Of a stretch of DNA of 64,000 bases, positions 8,714-18,546 are shown in pieces; position 1 is the stretch's first letter; the number at the start of each line of letters is the position of its first letter. Both the position numbers and the translations under genes were made by a program. The stretch is taken from positions 90,965 through 154,964 of the forward strand of contig NZ_JAFMVC010000011.1 in NCBI RefSeq assembly GCF_025499605.1, written 5' to 3'. This DNA is from Carboxylicivirga litoralis (GTDB taxonomy: Bacteria > Bacteroidota > Bacteroidia > Bacteroidales > Marinilabiliaceae). The notes under the pieces were generated by a model. The model was given only the letters and a program-made list of their open reading frames with translations. It was not told the origin of the DNA and did not search any database.

Positions 8714-9526
8714 TTATTCGTGGAAAACCAATAAAGGTATATCTGTATGAAACAATATTTTACGCGTAATGCTTGGGTGTAATATTTTTGAAATCATATT
8801 GCGCTTATGTCGAGTCATAGCTATCAGGTCAATCTGATTGGATTCGATAAAAGTATCCAAAGCGGAAATAAAATCATCTCCTGTAATAAAATCGAAGCTG
8901 ATGTTATAGTTGCGGTAGGTTTGCTTACAATAAAGGCGCATCTCTTCCAGGCGTTTTTTATCCCATTTATCGGGCTGGGCAGCTTTAAAATGTGTTGCAA
9001 AAATATGGGTCTGAAACGGTGTGATTAAGCGAATGAGCTTGTGCAGAGAGCGATAATCATTATCGCCAAAATCAGTAACAAACAGAATGTTGCTAAGTTT
9101 GTCAGTATCAACCGTTGAATTGGCCGGAACAGCCAATACGGGTACTTTGGCATTTTTAATCACATCGCTGGTGATGCTTCCCAATAGTTCTTTAATGGTT
9201 TCGCCTTTGCTGCGTGTGCCCATTATTATAGCATCTGGTTCTTCCTGAATGCTAATCTCTACCAAAATATCTTCGGGATAACCAGTGACAATCCGAGAAC
9301 TCAAGTTAATGTTTTGCTTTTGTTGTTCGTTAAAACCTGCTTCAATGGCCTTTTTAAACTCATCCAACTTAAGCTCCTTGTTGCCTGACTCTTCTTTGCT
9401 GATAATTGGATCTTTGCAGGTGATTAAGGTGATTGTTGATGGAATTTTTTGCCCCAATTTAATGGCATAGTTTACAGCGTTAACAGAGTAATCGGAATAA
9501 TTGATAGGGACAAATAGACGTACCAT
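8714..9526 (-). CDS. Tandem universal stress protein (UspA domain pair)
   Basis: A 270-residue cytoplasmic protein made of two UspA-like domains. The first (about residues 1-140) is complete, starting RLFVPINYSDYSVNAVNYA and ending with the ATP-binding pattern GTRSKGETIKELLGSITSDVI. The second (about 145-270) has lost most of the glycine-rich motif (TRHKRNMISKILHPSITRKIL), so only the first domain is likely to bind nucleotide. Such two-domain Usps are common in Bacteroidota and act in stress survival by mechanisms that are poorly known. It is a single gene between pfkA and the queA end of the ftsX cluster. Confidence 0.88.
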   Translation of the reverse strand: MVRLFVPINYSDYSVNAVNYAIKLGQKIPSTITLITCKDPIISKEESGNKELKLDEFKKAIEAGFNEQQKQNINLSSRIVTGYPEDILVEISIQEEPDAIIMGTRSKGETIKELLGSITSDVIKNAKVPVLAVPANSTVDTDKLSNILFVTDFGDNDYRSLHKLIRLITPFQTHIFATHFKAAQPDKWDKKRLEEMRLYCKQTYRNYNISFDFITGDDFISALDTFIESNQIDLIAMTRHKRNMISKILHPSITRKILFHTDIPLLVFHE

Positions 9527-9584
9527 AACCTGATAAATTTTACTGTGGTTAACACAAGTTACAAAAAAGGAACGGTTATGGAAA

Positions 9585-9615
9585 TAAAAAAGCCGGCTTT
9601 AAGAGCCGGCTTTAA
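9585..9615 (-). terminator. Intrinsic terminator after queA
   Basis: On the minus strand the word AAAGCCGGCT occurs twice, five bases apart. Each copy is itself self-complementary and the two pair to form a GC-rich hairpin followed by TTTTTTA. It ends the ftsX-uppP-truB-queA unit. Confidence 0.85.
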
Positions 9616-9633
9616 TGTCAATATATGAGTTAA

Positions 9634-10683
9634 TTAGATAATTAGCATAGCGTCGCCATAGGTTCCAAAGCGGTACTTTTCTTTAACAGCCACTTCATAG
9701 GCATCCATAATGAAGTCGTAACCTCCAAAAGCAGCGACCATCATCATGAGTGTTGAAAGCGGCAGATGCAGGTTGGTAATCATCGAATTAGCCACCTGAA
9801 ATTCGTAAGGAGGGAAGATAAATTTGTTGGTCCATCCTTCAAAAGGCTTAACGTGTCCATAGGTAGAAACCGAGCTTTCAAGAGTGCGCATAACAGTTGT
9901 TCCAACGGCGCACACACGTTTCTTGCGGTCTTTGCCACGGTTGATAATATCTGTAGCAGCTTCGGTAATAAAAATTTGTTCCGAGTCCATTTTGTGCTTG
10001 GTTAAATCTTCCACATCTACCTGGCGGAAATTACCTAAACCAACGTGAAGTGTTACTTCTGAAAAATCCACGCCTTTAATTTCCAGTCGCTTCATAAGCT
10101 CGCGGCTAAAGTGCATACCAGCGGTTGGGGCGGCTACGGCTCCTTCGTGCTTAGCGTAAATCGTTTGGTAGCGGTCTTTATCTTCAGGCACAACTTCTCT
10201 ATCGATAATCTTTGGAAGTGGCGTTTCACCCATGCCGTACAAGGTTTCTTTGAATTCTTCATAAGAACCATCGTAAAGGAAGCGCAGTGTACGTCCGCGC
10301 GAAGTTGTGTTGTCAATAACTTCGGCCACTAAATTATCATCATCGCCAAAATATAATTTGTTACCAATACGGATTTTACGAGCCGGATCAACCAGTACGT
10401 CCCACAAGCGTTGCTCACGGTTAAGCTCACGCAATAAGAATACTTCGATTTCGGCACCCGTTTTCTCTTTGTTACCATATAATCTGGCCGGAAACACTTT
10501 TGTGTTATTAAAAACCATCACATCCTGATCGTCGAAATATTCAATCACATCTTTAAAAATGCGGTGCTCTATTTCTTTGGTCTGACGATTTAAAACCATT
10601 AAACGCGATTCGTCACGATTGTGGGTGGGATGGAGGGCAATTAGCTCTTCGGGCAGTTTATACTTAAACTTTGATAACTTCAT
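9634..10683 (-). CDS. queA: S-adenosylmethionine:tRNA ribosyltransferase-isomerase
   Basis: A 349-residue enzyme that transfers the ribosyl part of SAM to preQ1 at position 34 of tRNA, making epoxyqueuosine. The N-terminus [15 protein letters not shown], then [25 protein letters not shown] and the conserved block [13 protein letters not shown] are diagnostic. The length matches the family once the start is set at the ATG at 10683. An upstream ATG at 10752 would add 23 residues unlike any QueA N-terminus. It is the last gene of the ftsX cluster. No other queuosine genes are in the window. Confidence 0.95.
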   Translation of the reverse strand: MKLSKFKYKLPEELIALHPTHNRDESRLMVLNRQTKEIEHRIFKDVIEYFDDQDVMVFNNTKVFPARLYGNKEKTGAEIEVFLLRELNREQRLWDVLVDPARKIRIGNKLYFGDDDNLVAEVIDNTTSRGRTLRFLYDGSYEEFKETLYGMGETPLPKIIDREVVPEDKDRYQTIYAKHEGAVAAPTAGMHFSRELMKRLEIKGVDFSEVTLHVGLGNFRQVDVEDLTKHKMDSEQIFITEAATDIINRGKDRKKRVCAVGTTVMRTLESSVSTYGHVKPFEGWTNKFIFPPYEFQVANSMITNLHLPLSTLMMMVAAFGGYDFIMDAYEVAVKEKYRFGTYGDAMLII

Positions 10684-10840
10684 ATATATTCGTTTTACTA
10701 ATTTGCTTGTATCATCTACGAAACAAAGAAAATCACCCTGCAAAAGCTGCAAGATGACAGGTTTGTTTAAATTGCTTGTTTACAACGCAGTTAAACTAAA
10801 AAAGTTGCACACAATAAGCGTACCTTATACGTGGCGTTTT

Positions 10841-11554
10841 TTATTTTGTTGCAAAAGTAGCAAGATTTTTTTCAAATTCCTCAATTGAGATGGCTTCGGA
10901 AAGCATATAAGGTCCTATTCGGGTGCGAATTAAACCACTTAAATGAGCACCTGAATTAAGCTCGTAGCCCAAGTCGCGCGCCAAAGAGCGGATGTATGTG
11001 CCTTTGCTGCACGCTACGTCTAGCTGCAAATCTTTTTCTTCCCATTTAAGCAATTTTAACTCACTGATGGTAATTTTTCGGGCTTTCAATTCGACCTCTT
11101 TTCCTTGTCGAGCCAAATCATATGCTTTTCGACCATTGATTTTCAGTGCAGAAAACATGGGAGGAACCTGTTCGATTTCTCCAGTTAATGAGGCAATGGC
11201 TTTATCCATCATTTCTTGGGTGATGTGCATCGTCTCAAAATGTTTATCCGGCTCTGTTTCTAAATCGAAAGACGGTGTGGTAGCGCCCAATCGAACATTG
11301 GCCAGGTATTGCTTATCCATACCCAGAAACTGGTCGATTTGCTTAGTGGCTTTGCCGGTACAAACAATAACCAATCCGCTTGCTAGTGGATCAAGTGTGC
11401 CTGCGTGGCCTACTTTTATCTTTTTAATGCCTAAATAGCGCTTTAACGATAAGCGAATTTTATTAACAATATCAAACGATGTCCATTCCAAAGGCTTGTT
11501 AATCAACAAAACCTGCCCTTCACGAAAGCGCTCTTCACTATACTCTATCTTCAT
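10841..11554 (-). CDS. truB: tRNA pseudouridine-55 synthase
   Basis: A 237-residue pseudouridine synthase that modifies U55 in the T loop of tRNAs. The catalytic Asp55 is in the family motif GHAGTLDPLASG, followed by VCTGKATK. The segment QVPPMFSALKINGRKAYDLARQG and the RNA-binding VACSKGTYIRSLARDLG are also typical. Length is at the short end, without a C-terminal PUA domain, as usual in Bacteroidota. It lies nine bases downstream of uppP and is presumably cotranscribed with ftsX, the DUF3098 gene, uppP and queA. Confidence 0.95.
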   Translation of the reverse strand: MKIEYSEERFREGQVLLINKPLEWTSFDIVNKIRLSLKRYLGIKKIKVGHAGTLDPLASGLVIVCTGKATKQIDQFLGMDKQYLANVRLGATTPSFDLETEPDKHFETMHITQEMMDKAIASLTGEIEQVPPMFSALKINGRKAYDLARQGKEVELKARKITISELKLLKWEEKDLQLDVACSKGTYIRSLARDLGYELNSGAHLSGLIRTRIGPYMLSEAISIEEFEKNLATFATK

Positions 11555-11563
11555 TGTTAATTT

Positions 11564-12358
11564 TTAAAAATATACTTGGTGAATAATGGCGATTAAACCC
11601 ACAATGACGCAGTAGACCGAGAAATAGGTCAACTTACTTTTACGAACAAGTTGAATCATCCATGTACAGGCAAATAGTCCGGTTACAAATGCTGCAATAA
11701 AGCCAACAATAACAGGAAGCACTTGCGCGCCGGCAGTAGTAAAGTCGCTTGACAGCAGGTCTTTTGCCATTTTACCCAAAATTAAAGGCACCACCATTAG
11801 AAAGGAAAAACGTGTTGCTTTTCGGCGATCGACACCTAAAAGCACCGAGGTGGCAATAGTTGCGCCTGAACGCGAAATGCCGGGCATGATTGCTAATGCT
11901 TGAGCCGCACCAATGACAATAGCACTTTGAAACGTCACTTTTTTCTTTGTTTTTTTTGCCTTGTCGGCAAAATACAATAAGCCAGATGTGATAATCAGCA
12001 TAAAACCTACCAAGAGAATCTGATTGTCGAACAGCACTTCCATTTCTTCGCTAAAAGTAATGCCCACAAAAGCTGCTGGCAGCATAGATAAAATGATTTT
12101 AACTGAAAAAGCAGTTTGGCTGTTCCATTTAAACTGTAATAATCCCGTGAGGATTTTCCATATTTCTTTACGAAATACTACAATGGTGCTAATGGCTGTG
12201 GCGCCATGCAGCATCACAGTCATAAACATACTTTCTTCGGCAATAACTTTATCGCCAAAAATGGCTTTAGCAATTTCGAGGTGGCCGCTACTGCTTACAG
12301 GTAAAAATTCTGTTAATCCCTGGATAATTCCAAGAATTAATGCTTCAAAAACTCCCAT
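11564..12358 (-). CDS. uppP: Undecaprenyl-diphosphatase
   Basis: A 264-residue integral membrane phosphatase (BacA family) that recycles undecaprenyl pyrophosphate to the monophosphate carrier used for peptidoglycan and surface glycans. Both catalytic regions are visible: the Glu-rich GLTEFLPVSSSGH near the N-terminus (residues 15-27) and PGISRSGATIATSVLLG further on. About eight hydrophobic helices fit the family. It may also confer tolerance to bacitracin. The gene sits between the DUF3098 gene and truB in the order seen in many Bacteroidota, and supplies the lipid carrier that the nearby glycan locus would need. Confidence 0.95.
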   Translation of the reverse strand: MGVFEALILGIIQGLTEFLPVSSSGHLEIAKAIFGDKVIAEESMFMTVMLHGATAISTIVVFRKEIWKILTGLLQFKWNSQTAFSVKIILSMLPAAFVGITFSEEMEVLFDNQILLVGFMLIITSGLLYFADKAKKTKKKVTFQSAIVIGAAQALAIMPGISRSGATIATSVLLGVDRRKATRFSFLMVVPLILGKMAKDLLSSDFTTAGAQVLPVIVGFIAAFVTGLFACTWMIQLVRKSKLTYFSVYCVIVGLIAIIHQVYF

Positions 12359-12424
12359 AAAATTAGATCAAGAAATTATAGACCTCGCGTAACATGCAAG
12401 GAATTAAAATACTTTAATAGTGAA

Positions 12425-12670
12425 TTATTTATCGCTCTTTGGCTTTTTCATGATGGCATAGATTTCAAACATGAAACCAAACAGCACCACGATAGGAGCA
12501 AGTGTTATGCGGCGGAAACTGAAAATTTCCTCGTTAAATACAGTTGGGTCCTCACTACGGCCTCCAATCATCAATACAAATCCTAAGATGATGATGCCGA
12601 ATCCAATAGCTAAAAGTATGTAGTTTTCTTTTGCCAGCGCAAATTGAAATTTTTTATCTTCTTCCTTCAT
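12425..12670 (-). CDS. Small two-helix membrane protein, DUF3098 family
   Basis: A protein of about 81 residues beginning MKEEDKKFQFALAKENYIL, with two hydrophobic helices (about residues 19-37 and 55-73) separated by a short loop containing RSEDPTVFNEEIFSFRRI. This is the pattern of DUF3098, a Bacteroidota-restricted family nearly always encoded next to ftsX. Its function is unknown; constant linkage to ftsX suggests a part in divisome or envelope regulation. The ATG at 12670 is preferred over an in-frame TTG two codons earlier. Confidence 0.85.
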   Translation of the reverse strand: MKEEDKKFQFALAKENYILLAIGFGIIILGFVLMIGGRSEDPTVFNEEIFSFRRITLAPIVVLFGFMFEIYAIMKKPKSDK

Positions 12671-12710
12671 GTTCAATTATTTAATAATAAATTGCAATAG
12701 TCTTAGTGTA

Positions 12711-13589
12711 TTAGAAGTACAAATCGTCGGTTCGTAAATTCAAATACTTATTAACCGCAAAAAAGGTGGATAAGAAAGTAATGAAAATACCGAGTAGGAT
12801 TACAATGCCAAATAATATAAAGACTAAATCGATGTTGTTAAAACCTACAACGCCCGCCAACTCCTGACTGCTCAGGTAAATCATAGCGGCCAATAGTGCG
12901 ATGGCAAGAACTGAACCAACAAAACCGTGCAGGATACTACCCCAAAGTATGGGGCGCCTGATAAAACCTTTGGTAGCACCAACCAGCTGCATGGTGCGAA
13001 TAATAAAGCGTTTTGAATAGACCGATAAGCGAATGGTATTGTTGATAAGTGCCACTGCAATGAGTAGTAGCATCACAGCAAAACCAGCCAGCACAATGGC
13101 AATTTTACGCACATTTTCATGAACTAAATGAATCAGGTTTTTTTGGTAGATAACCTCTTTGACCTGCGGAAAATCCATGATGACTGCTTCCACTTTAACC
13201 AAACTATCCGGGTTGGCATATTTAGCAAATAACTTAACATCAATTGATGACAGTAGCGGGTTGTAACCTAAGAACTCAACAAAATCTTCACCCAATTCGT
13301 CTTTCAATTCATTGGCCGCACGGTCTTTATCGATGTATTCGGTTTGCTTAATGTATGGCGAGGTACTTAGTAGTTTTTCTAATCGCTTCACTTCAGCTTC
13401 GCGCGCATTATCTTTGATTAGGATAGTGAACCCAATGTTTTCTTTTACATACGTCGATAAACGTTGCGCATTTAAAAACAACAACCCGATAATGCCTAAC
13501 AGGAATAGAACCAATGCAATACTGATGGTTGTAGTGATGTAGGAGCTGCGTAATTTGCGACCGCTTGTTATTTGTTTGTTGCTTGCCAT
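12711..13589 (-). CDS. ftsX: Cell division protein FtsX
   Basis: A 292-residue membrane protein of the FtsX/permease superfamily. It has a cytoplasmic N-terminus, a first helix (about 21-41), a large extracytoplasmic domain (about 42-165) with the KENIGFTILIKDNAREAEV start typical of FtsX, and three more helices at the C-terminal end. With the ATPase FtsE it activates peptidoglycan hydrolases at the septum. ftsE is not adjacent, as is common in this phylum. The gene begins the five-gene unit ftsX-DUF3098-uppP-truB-queA and is preceded by its own promoter box. Confidence 0.92.
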   Translation of the reverse strand: MASNKQITSGRKLRSSYITTTISIALVLFLLGIIGLLFLNAQRLSTYVKENIGFTILIKDNAREAEVKRLEKLLSTSPYIKQTEYIDKDRAANELKDELGEDFVEFLGYNPLLSSIDVKLFAKYANPDSLVKVEAVIMDFPQVKEVIYQKNLIHLVHENVRKIAIVLAGFAVMLLLIAVALINNTIRLSVYSKRFIIRTMQLVGATKGFIRRPILWGSILHGFVGSVLAIALLAAMIYLSSQELAGVVGFNNIDLVFILFGIVILLGIFITFLSTFFAVNKYLNLRTDDLYF

Positions 13590-13604
13590 GTTTCAGAATT
13601 ACTG

Positions 13605-13612
13605 CAAAAATA
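13605..13612 (-). promoter_or_regulatory. -7 promoter box for the ftsX cluster
   Basis: On the minus strand TATTTTTG fits TAnnTTTG, 15 bases before the ftsX ATG, which implies a leader of about ten bases. Confidence 0.55.
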
Positions 13613-13758
13613 TAAAATGCCTTTAGATGAGTGAGAAAAGATGGCAATTAATCTTTGAATTAACAAAAATTAACCAGGGATGATGACTTGTGAATTAGGC
13701 GTTGGTTGCCAAAAATCATTAAAGATTTTGCACTTTTGTAGGACTTACATATTCAGCT

Positions 13759-14991
13759 ATGAGTTACCGACTGGTTAAGATAACTTCTTATTACAAAGAT
13801 TTTTTGAGTTATTATTACATTAATAACCCAAAGGTGAAGGCATTGAATTATGAGCAGCAGCATGCGCATTTAATGCAACAGCGCTTTGCCTGGTCGGATG
13901 CTTATGCTTTTGCGTTCAGGCAAATGTGGTACGATGCCCATGAAATTGTGGCCAATGCACGCCCTCTTCAGGAACAATGGTGTGAAGAGAATAATAGTAA
14001 GCCAGAGAATGATAAAGAAATTTTAGTGGCTCAATTAAAGCAGTTAAAGCCCGAAGTTATTTGGTTGCAAGATAGTTATAGCTTTAACGGGGATTTTATC
14101 GAGTTTTTAAAACGACAGATCCCATCTATAAAATTAGCCATAGGCAACTGTTGTTCACCAATATCTCCTCAATATTATTCCGATTTTAAGGCTTTTGATT
14201 TGATTACAGTTTGTGCACCATACTTTAAAGACTTGCTGGAATCAAATGGGCTGCCCGAATGCATTGTGGTACCTCATGCTTTTGATAGTCGCATCTTGGA
14301 TGAGGTAAAAAATGTGCAAAAGAATAAGCATGATTTTTTGTTTACAGGTTCTTTAATCCTGGATCAGAATTTTCATAAAGAACGGATTCAATTGCTTGAA
14401 AATTTAGTTAAAGAAAATGTTGGTATTAATCTTCTAATTAATTTAAACACAAAATCATCAAAAGGATTGGCTGCTCGTCAGATTGCTTATGTAGCCAGCC
14501 GTGTTTTTAAGAAAACCGGACTTAATGTGATTAATGATAAGGTTGCTGGTTTTAAAAAAGTCAGTAAGCTTGAGTATTTTCCGCAATCGTCGAAGGTGAG
14601 CAATGCTTTGCTGCAAAAAATTAAAGAGCCGGTATTTGCAATGGAGATGTTTAAAGAAATTGCACAATCTAAAATAGCCTTTAATATTCATGGTGATATT
14701 GCCAAAGATTTTGCGGCTAATATGCGTATGTATGAGGTTACCGGCATGGGCAGTTGTTTATTAACAGACTGGAAGCCTGACTTAGAGTTATACTTTAAAA
14801 AAGATGAGTTAGTATCTTATCAATCAATAGATGAGGCGAAAGAAAAAATAACCTGGTTGCTAAATAATCCAGCCGAAATGGAGGCGATTGCGCAAAAAGG
14901 TCAGCAGCGAACTCTAAGAGAACACACGTTTGGAAGCCGTGCCGCTGTAATTGATGAGGCCATCCAAAATAAGATGAAAAGTTTAGGGTAA
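13759..14991 (+). CDS. Glycosyltransferase (group 1-like, GT-B fold)
   Basis: A 410-residue soluble protein. The C-terminal third has the donor-binding pattern of glycosyl transferases group 1_2: MRMYEVTGMGSCLLTD, then PDLELYFKKDELVSYQSIDEAKEKI and a final helical region ending in REHTFGSRAA. The N-terminal half contains KPEVIWLQDSYSFNGDF, a Rossmann-like segment. The acceptor and sugar are unknown. The gene runs toward the six-gene glycan operon and its last nine bases overlap the end of the deacetylase gene, so the two are convergent. It probably builds the same surface glycan. No signal peptide is seen. Confidence 0.8.
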   Translation: MSYRLVKITSYYKDFLSYYYINNPKVKALNYEQQHAHLMQQRFAWSDAYAFAFRQMWYDAHEIVANARPLQEQWCEENNSKPENDKEILVAQLKQLKPEVIWLQDSYSFNGDFIEFLKRQIPSIKLAIGNCCSPISPQYYSDFKAFDLITVCAPYFKDLLESNGLPECIVVPHAFDSRILDEVKNVQKNKHDFLFTGSLILDQNFHKERIQLLENLVKENVGINLLINLNTKSSKGLAARQIAYVASRVFKKTGLNVINDKVAGFKKVSKLEYFPQSSKVSNALLQKIKEPVFAMEMFKEIAQSKIAFNIHGDIAKDFAANMRMYEVTGMGSCLLTDWKPDLELYFKKDELVSYQSIDEAKEKITWLLNNPAEMEAIAQKGQQRTLREHTFGSRAAVIDEAIQNKMKSLG

Positions 14992-16350
14992 TTTTTGCAG
15001 CACGTCTTTTCCGGTCACCGATTCTGGTTGGGTGTTCACAATGGTTTGAAGCTGTGTATTGTAATAGTCTTTGATGCCTGGGTTTTCGTATTCGTCAAAG
15101 TTGCAGTTGTGCCACAGCATAACCATTAATCCTCCAAACTTTGCAATTTCTTCAGTTAATTGTTGAAATGTATATTGCATTTCGTTGTAATTCAATTTTC
15201 TATAGCCAAATAAAGTAGTGTCCATTATTGTTAAAGGAAACTCCCATATATCCATCATTTGGTCATTGGTATGATCGTAGGCTTTAAACGGATAGCAGTA
15301 GGAGGTACGGAAGCCATCATGTTCGGCGAAACCCATTGAAGTATCATATAGTAAACCATTTTCTTGCTGAACTTTTAGTGTACAGGCATAATTGAATTTG
15401 AGGAAGTGCTGGCGCGTACCAACAATTGGTTTGTTCGCTATTTTCTCAAAGCGCTGTTTGGCTTTCTTCATGGCTTTAGCATCACTGGCTGTTTTAATGG
15501 AGCCATGCAGACCAACTTCGCAGCCTTCACTTTCCAAATCAAAAACCAGTTGTTTGATGCGTGGTTCTTCAAGGTTGTATTTAGCATCGTGCGGCGAACC
15601 ATCGCGGTTAAGAAAGTACCAGGTCGACTTAAGCTTAAGTGATTTTTCGAATCGTCGAAGTTCTTTAAAATTCCACCAGGGATCATTGGTATAACCAGGG
15701 AAGAATGTTGGCAGGAGAGCATCGAAAGTGGCTTTTGCAAGACGTTTTTTGTCATAGTGCGCTTTCTTTAATCCTAATAATTGCATCACTTTGTAAGCAG
15801 TTTCCCTCCAGTGAAAGTAGTCAACCCGGTCGACATCATGCGTGAGCATAAATCCATAATTATCGAACAAGCGTTTACGCTGAAACGCAATGTTGTTAAT
15901 CTGGCAAAACAATTCAATACCATCGCTGATTATTTCGAAATAATAGTTGACAATGGGTTTTTGAATAATCTGCAGCTGCTCCTGAATGGAATCTTTATAC
16001 TGAAAGCGTCCCATGTGGTCAACACTTTCGGAGTTATACTCCTGGTATGCACTTAATAAGTAAAAGGCGGATTTTAGTATATCCTGGTAAAAAATAACTG
16101 AATCACCCACTTGGTCAAACCATTGCTGCTTATCATCAACTGGAAACAGACAGGGAATAGATTCGCCATTATAATCAATTCGATTGTTTAATGAAATAGA
16201 GCTATTAGAAGGTTTGAATATTAGTTTGTTATTAATATTTAAATTGTCCGAATAGCAAATTGTTTCTTTAATCTCATCTGTTAAATCAATGTGTTGATTC
16301 AGGTGAAAAAGGACATAGTCAAGCTGATTTTGATTAAGTGCTTTCTGCAT
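14983..16350 (-). CDS. Polysaccharide deacetylase family protein
   Basis: A 455-residue protein. The C-terminal two-thirds carry a NodB-like fold: the metal-binding MLTHDVDRVDYFHW (about residue 168), EGCEVGLHGSIKTASDA with the conserved His, and MVMLWHNCNFDEYENPG near the end. The N-terminal part (about 1-160) is a separate domain often seen in Bacteroidota relatives within glycan loci. It lacks a signal peptide, so it is likely cytoplasmic and acts on glycan intermediates. It is the last gene of the operon, directly abutting the methyltransferase gene, and overlaps the convergent glycosyltransferase gene by nine bases. Confidence 0.83.
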   Translation of the reverse strand: MQKALNQNQLDYVLFHLNQHIDLTDEIKETICYSDNLNINNKLIFKPSNSSISLNNRIDYNGESIPCLFPVDDKQQWFDQVGDSVIFYQDILKSAFYLLSAYQEYNSESVDHMGRFQYKDSIQEQLQIIQKPIVNYYFEIISDGIELFCQINNIAFQRKRLFDNYGFMLTHDVDRVDYFHWRETAYKVMQLLGLKKAHYDKKRLAKATFDALLPTFFPGYTNDPWWNFKELRRFEKSLKLKSTWYFLNRDGSPHDAKYNLEEPRIKQLVFDLESEGCEVGLHGSIKTASDAKAMKKAKQRFEKIANKPIVGTRQHFLKFNYACTLKVQQENGLLYDTSMGFAEHDGFRTSYCYPFKAYDHTNDQMMDIWEFPLTIMDTTLFGYRKLNYNEMQYTFQQLTEEIAKFGGLMVMLWHNCNFDEYENPGIKDYYNTQLQTIVNTQPESVTGKDVLQKLP

Positions 16351-17049
16351 TTATACTTCAGATTTGATAAAAGAAATTTCTTCTAATATTTCGGATGTGG
16401 CAAAAACACGATAGCCATGTTGAGCTAACAATTCTATGGCTTCTTTGGTTTTTTGATTGCCTTGTGGATATAAACGATGATGAAATTCAATAAGAACCTG
16501 CCTGATGTTGATGCCTGATTCAAGAATGCTTGGAATAACATCGTATTCGGCGCCTTCAATATCCATTTTTAGCACATCAATGCTTTGGTGACCTAATTCC
16601 TTGGCAATTGTCTTCAGGTCTTTAACCGGCACTTTTATGGTGTTATCTGAATTGGTTACAGCGTTGTCAACCAAGCTGCCTGATACATGATTATCATTTA
16701 CGGGCAGGAAAAACTCCAGTTCGCCTGTTTTATCGCTTATCCCAACTGGCACAAAATGAAAATTGTTGATAGCACCTTGTTCCTTCACCCAGTCGATTGA
16801 TTTTGGTGTCGGGTCGAAGCCAAAAACCTGGCAATTGTATTTTTCAATCAACAACCTGTCGAAACTAATATCCTGACCGATGCCAAAGGAATAAACTACC
16901 GACCCTGGCTTAATGTATTCAGGAGCCACAAAAAAACCACCGTTTGAACTGCCAACCCATTCGTGATTAACTTTGATGGTAGAACGGATGAGTGGAGATT
17001 TGCCCCGTAAAAACCGGTATAGTTGTATGATTGACTTTTTAAGTTGCAC
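16351..17049 (-). CDS. FkbM family methyltransferase
   Basis: A 232-residue SAM-dependent methyltransferase. The SAM-binding region is VVYSFGIGQDISFDRLL followed by the acidic FGFDPTPKSIDWV, and the family motif DVLKMDIEGAEYDVIPSIL is clear at about residues 153-171. FkbM enzymes O-methylate sugars and other small molecules; here the operon context suggests methylation of a glycan. The start codon is GTG, and its G is also the last base of the flippase gene stop codon (TAGTG), a sign of translational coupling. There is no gap to the deacetylase gene that follows. Confidence 0.85.
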   Translation of the reverse strand: MQLKKSIIQLYRFLRGKSPLIRSTIKVNHEWVGSSNGGFFVAPEYIKPGSVVYSFGIGQDISFDRLLIEKYNCQVFGFDPTPKSIDWVKEQGAINNFHFVPVGISDKTGELEFFLPVNDNHVSGSLVDNAVTNSDNTIKVPVKDLKTIAKELGHQSIDVLKMDIEGAEYDVIPSILESGINIRQVLIEFHHRLYPQGNQKTKEAIELLAQHGYRVFATSEILEEISFIKSEV

Positions 17050-18545
17050 TATTTTTTATTTAAGCTTTTAATATTATCGATTATAGCTCGTGGCTTATTC
17101 CATTTAAGCCAGGCTTCTGTTATGCGTTGTTTTTCAATAGGTTCGAAAAAATTAAAGACGAACAGGCACAGAATAAATAAGGCCAGTAAGCCTATCTTTA
17201 TCAGGATGTCAACAACAATGCTAAACGATGGAATCAGAAAGAATCCCCCGCAGAACACAATGCCCAAAGTTAGTAATAAAGCAATTTTACGCCATTCATA
17301 TTGCGTGCCTTCAATTTTACGGCTTTGATACAGAAAACAAAGGGCAGCGGTTAACTGCGTAATGGCTGTTGTTACAGCCGCTCCTTCTTTCCCGAATTGC
17401 GGAATGACCAGAAAGTTTAAACCAACATTTAAGGCCCCAGCTCCAATGGTCACTATTGAAATCAGCCTGGTAAGCTTCGCTTTAGTAAGTGGCAGCTTAA
17501 ACACCTGTTGCATGCCTGAGAATATAAGACCGACCATTAGGAAAGGAATAACGGGGATGGCATCAAAATACTCGACTTTCCCTGCCATGATGATGAAAAT
17601 TATCTCTTTTGCGAAGTAAGTTATGGCTATTCCTGCTAATACCATAAAGAGCATAAAATAGCTGAATATTTTTATGTGGTACCGTGAGTTATCCTCTTCA
17701 TTCAGTGACTTGTAATATTGATAGGTGTATGAAGTAATGAAAGTACCCATTACCAAAAACTGCAAGAGGTTAGTTACTTTAGTGGCCACCGAATAACTGC
17801 CAACATCAGCCAGAGAATAATAAGCTTCGAGAATATAACGATCGCTAATAGCTAACACATGCAGCAATACATTAGAGATAGCCAATGGGTACCCATAGCG
17901 AATCATTTCTCCTAACAGCTTGGATTTAAAACGAAAGTGGCAGCTTTTAATAATTAAGGGCAAGGTTACTAAAAATGTTAAGCCATTAGCCATTAATTGC
18001 CCGATGTAGATGCCTTCAAAGCCATTGTTTTCAACTTCCAACTGGTAAAAGGTGAAAAGGATAGTAAAGGCAATACTCAGTGTTTGGTAAGAGGTTTGCT
18101 TAAAGGCTTTTTGCTGCACTCTGAGCATTATAAAAGGCACATCGTACAGTAAACGGAATAAACCAGCCAGGCAAAAATAGGGGATAATGCGTTCGCTACC
18201 TTCGGTTTCAAACACATTCAGGTTAAAGAGAATTAAAGCAGTGAGTACAACTCCGATTGTGTTACTGACCACATTAAAAGCATAAGTGGTAAAAAACAGC
18301 GATTGTCGATCTTGTCGCGTTTTCATTTCGTTGTACCAACGTGTAAATCCACTTTTGGTACCCCAGGCGGCAATGGCCATTAAAAAAAAGAAGGCGGTCT
18401 CATAGAGCCCCATTAAGCCAATCTCTTCTTTACTTAGATAAGTGGAGTAAAGTGGCAAAAGATATAGGCCACTGGCTTTAGTTAAAAAATTACCAATGCC
18501 ATAGAAGAAGCTTTCTTTAAAGAGTTCTCGGAGCTTGTTCAGCAT
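17049..18545 (-). CDS. Polysaccharide flippase (Wzx-like, MOP superfamily)
   Basis: A 498-residue protein with 12 to 14 hydrophobic helices. The N-terminus KESFFYGIGNFLTKASGLYLLPLYS and the repeated LxxPxxxxxLS-type spacing are typical of polysaccharide biosynthesis proteins that flip undecaprenyl-linked oligosaccharides across the inner membrane. Its presence in the operon is the best evidence that the product is a lipid-carried, exported glycan. The gene is separated from the acyltransferase gene by one base and overlaps the FkbM gene by one base. No Wzy-type polymerase is seen in the window. Confidence 0.87.
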   Translation of the reverse strand: MLNKLRELFKESFFYGIGNFLTKASGLYLLPLYSTYLSKEEIGLMGLYETAFFFLMAIAAWGTKSGFTRWYNEMKTRQDRQSLFFTTYAFNVVSNTIGVVLTALILFNLNVFETEGSERIIPYFCLAGLFRLLYDVPFIMLRVQQKAFKQTSYQTLSIAFTILFTFYQLEVENNGFEGIYIGQLMANGLTFLVTLPLIIKSCHFRFKSKLLGEMIRYGYPLAISNVLLHVLAISDRYILEAYYSLADVGSYSVATKVTNLLQFLVMGTFITSYTYQYYKSLNEEDNSRYHIKIFSYFMLFMVLAGIAITYFAKEIIFIIMAGKVEYFDAIPVIPFLMVGLIFSGMQQVFKLPLTKAKLTRLISIVTIGAGALNVGLNFLVIPQFGKEGAAVTTAITQLTAALCFLYQSRKIEGTQYEWRKIALLLTLGIVFCGGFFLIPSFSIVVDILIKIGLLALFILCLFVFNFFEPIEKQRITEAWLKWNKPRAIIDNIKSLNKK

Positions 18546-18546
18546 T